In this document: piece after piece, positions 5,659 to 6,079 of the stretch
How the letters are laid out: each line of letters begins with the position of its first letter
Position numbering within the stretch: the stretch's first letter is position 1
DNA from: JBGPJM01 sp041485385
Lineage (GTDB): Bacteria > Planctomycetota > Phycisphaerae > Phycisphaerales > UBA1924
Assembly: GCA_041485385.1 (NCBI GenBank)
Contig: JBGPJM010000262.1
Location: 1 to 6,079 of the forward strand
DNA length: 6,079 nucleotides
Direction of reading: 5' to 3'
Notes under the pieces: model-generated
Database searches by the model: none
Told to the model about the DNA's origin: nothing
What the model saw: only the letters and a program-made list of their open reading frames with translations
Program-made: the position numbers and the translations under genes

Positions 5659-6079
5659 CCCGCCACGGCTTCGCAGACCTTCCGCGCAGCGTCGGCCAGA
5701 TCGGTCGCGGCCTGCATCGTCGGGATCTTCTTCCTCGCGTCCTGAAGGAGCCTCCGCCCGGCCTCGACGTTCGTCCCCTCCAGGCGCACGACCAGCGGCA
5801 CCTTGAAACCGACCTGCGTCGCGGCGTTCACGATCCCCTGCGCGATGACGTCGCACCGCATGATGCCGCCGAAGATGTTCACCAGCACCCCCTGCACCCG
5901 CGCGTCGGACAGGATGATCCGGAACGCCTCGGTGACGGCCTCCTCACTCGCCGACCCGCCCACGTCCAGGAAGTTCGCCGGCTGCCCGCCGTGCAGCTTC
6001 ACGATGTCCATCGTCGCCATTGCCAGTCCCGCGCCGTTGACCAGGCACCCGATGTTGCCCTCCAGAGCGATGTACGAGA
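5655..6079 (-). CDS. sucC: Succinate--CoA ligase (ADP/GDP-forming) beta subunit, C-terminal part (cut by window edge)
   Basis: The beta subunit of succinyl-CoA synthetase works with the SucD alpha subunit in the cytoplasm, converting succinyl-CoA to succinate with substrate-level phosphorylation in the TCA cycle. The visible 140 residues are the C-terminal ligase half. They read EGNIGCLVNGAGLAMATMD, then GGQPANFLDVGG (fragment residues 30-41), NIFGGIMRCD (67-76) and VVRLEGTN. All of these are hallmark SucC stretches and match the E. coli protein nearly word for word from memory. The family is usually about 390 residues, so the N-terminal ATP-grasp part lies beyond the right edge. The TGA stop is contained in a GTGA overlap with the start of the next gene. 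No sucD follows, although sucD is the commonest downstream partner. Family identity is certain; nucleotide specificity (ADP or GDP) cannot be told from this part. Confidence 0.97.
   Translation of the reverse strand, partial: SYIALEGNIGCLVNGAGLAMATMDIVKLHGGQPANFLDVGGSASEEAVTEAFRIILSDARVQGVLVNIFGGIMRCDVIAQGIVNAATQVGFKVPLVVRLEGTNVEAGRRLLQDARKKIPTMQAATDLADAARKVCEAVAG

Overview
The window is strongly GC-rich and carries a prepilin of the FTLIELLVVIAVIGLL type with a long, pilin-atypical C-terminal domain, lipoproteins with alanine-rich signal peptides, and a DUF2752 membrane protein. This mix fits a Planctomycetota genome, most likely of the Phycisphaerae type. The lineage is inferred from protein style and was not confirmed by a search.

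All eight supported genes lie on the minus strand, so they read from right to left. In transcription order they are: the 3' end of sucC (cut by the right edge), a glycerophosphodiester phosphodiesterase, a small DUF2752 membrane protein, two tandem divergent lipoproteins (A and B), a glycosyltransferase-like protein, a low-molecular-weight protein-tyrosine phosphatase, and a prepilin-like secreted or surface protein. Junctions are tight: GTGA overlap (sucC to phosphodiesterase), 16 bp (lipoprotein A to B), 0 bp (lipoprotein B to glycosyltransferase), 22 bp (glycosyltransferase to phosphatase) and ATGA overlap (phosphatase to prepilin). The two looser gaps, 82 and 76 bp, flank the DUF2752 gene and are the natural places for operon breaks, although no convincing promoter is visible in either.

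The block from lipoprotein A to the prepilin (about 4411 down to 457) looks like one transcription unit. Its products are two exported lipoproteins, a GT-B-like protein, a phosphatase of the class that often regulates polysaccharide export, and a type II/IV-like prepilin. A cell-envelope or surface role is plausible but is inference from gene content only. The first part is housekeeping: a TCA-cycle enzyme and phosphodiester catabolism.

The left 456 bases hold no credible gene. They contain an 11-bp inverted repeat bracketing a pyrimidine-rich stretch with short CTCAGCG-type repeats, then a markedly G-poor tract with a roughly 20-bp imperfect tandem repeat and phased A-tracts, then a spacer leading to a hairpin that straddles the prepilin stop codon. 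I see no complete novel defence or mobile system. The most unusual items are the paired lipoproteins with their envelope-type neighbours, and the repeat-rich intergenic region.
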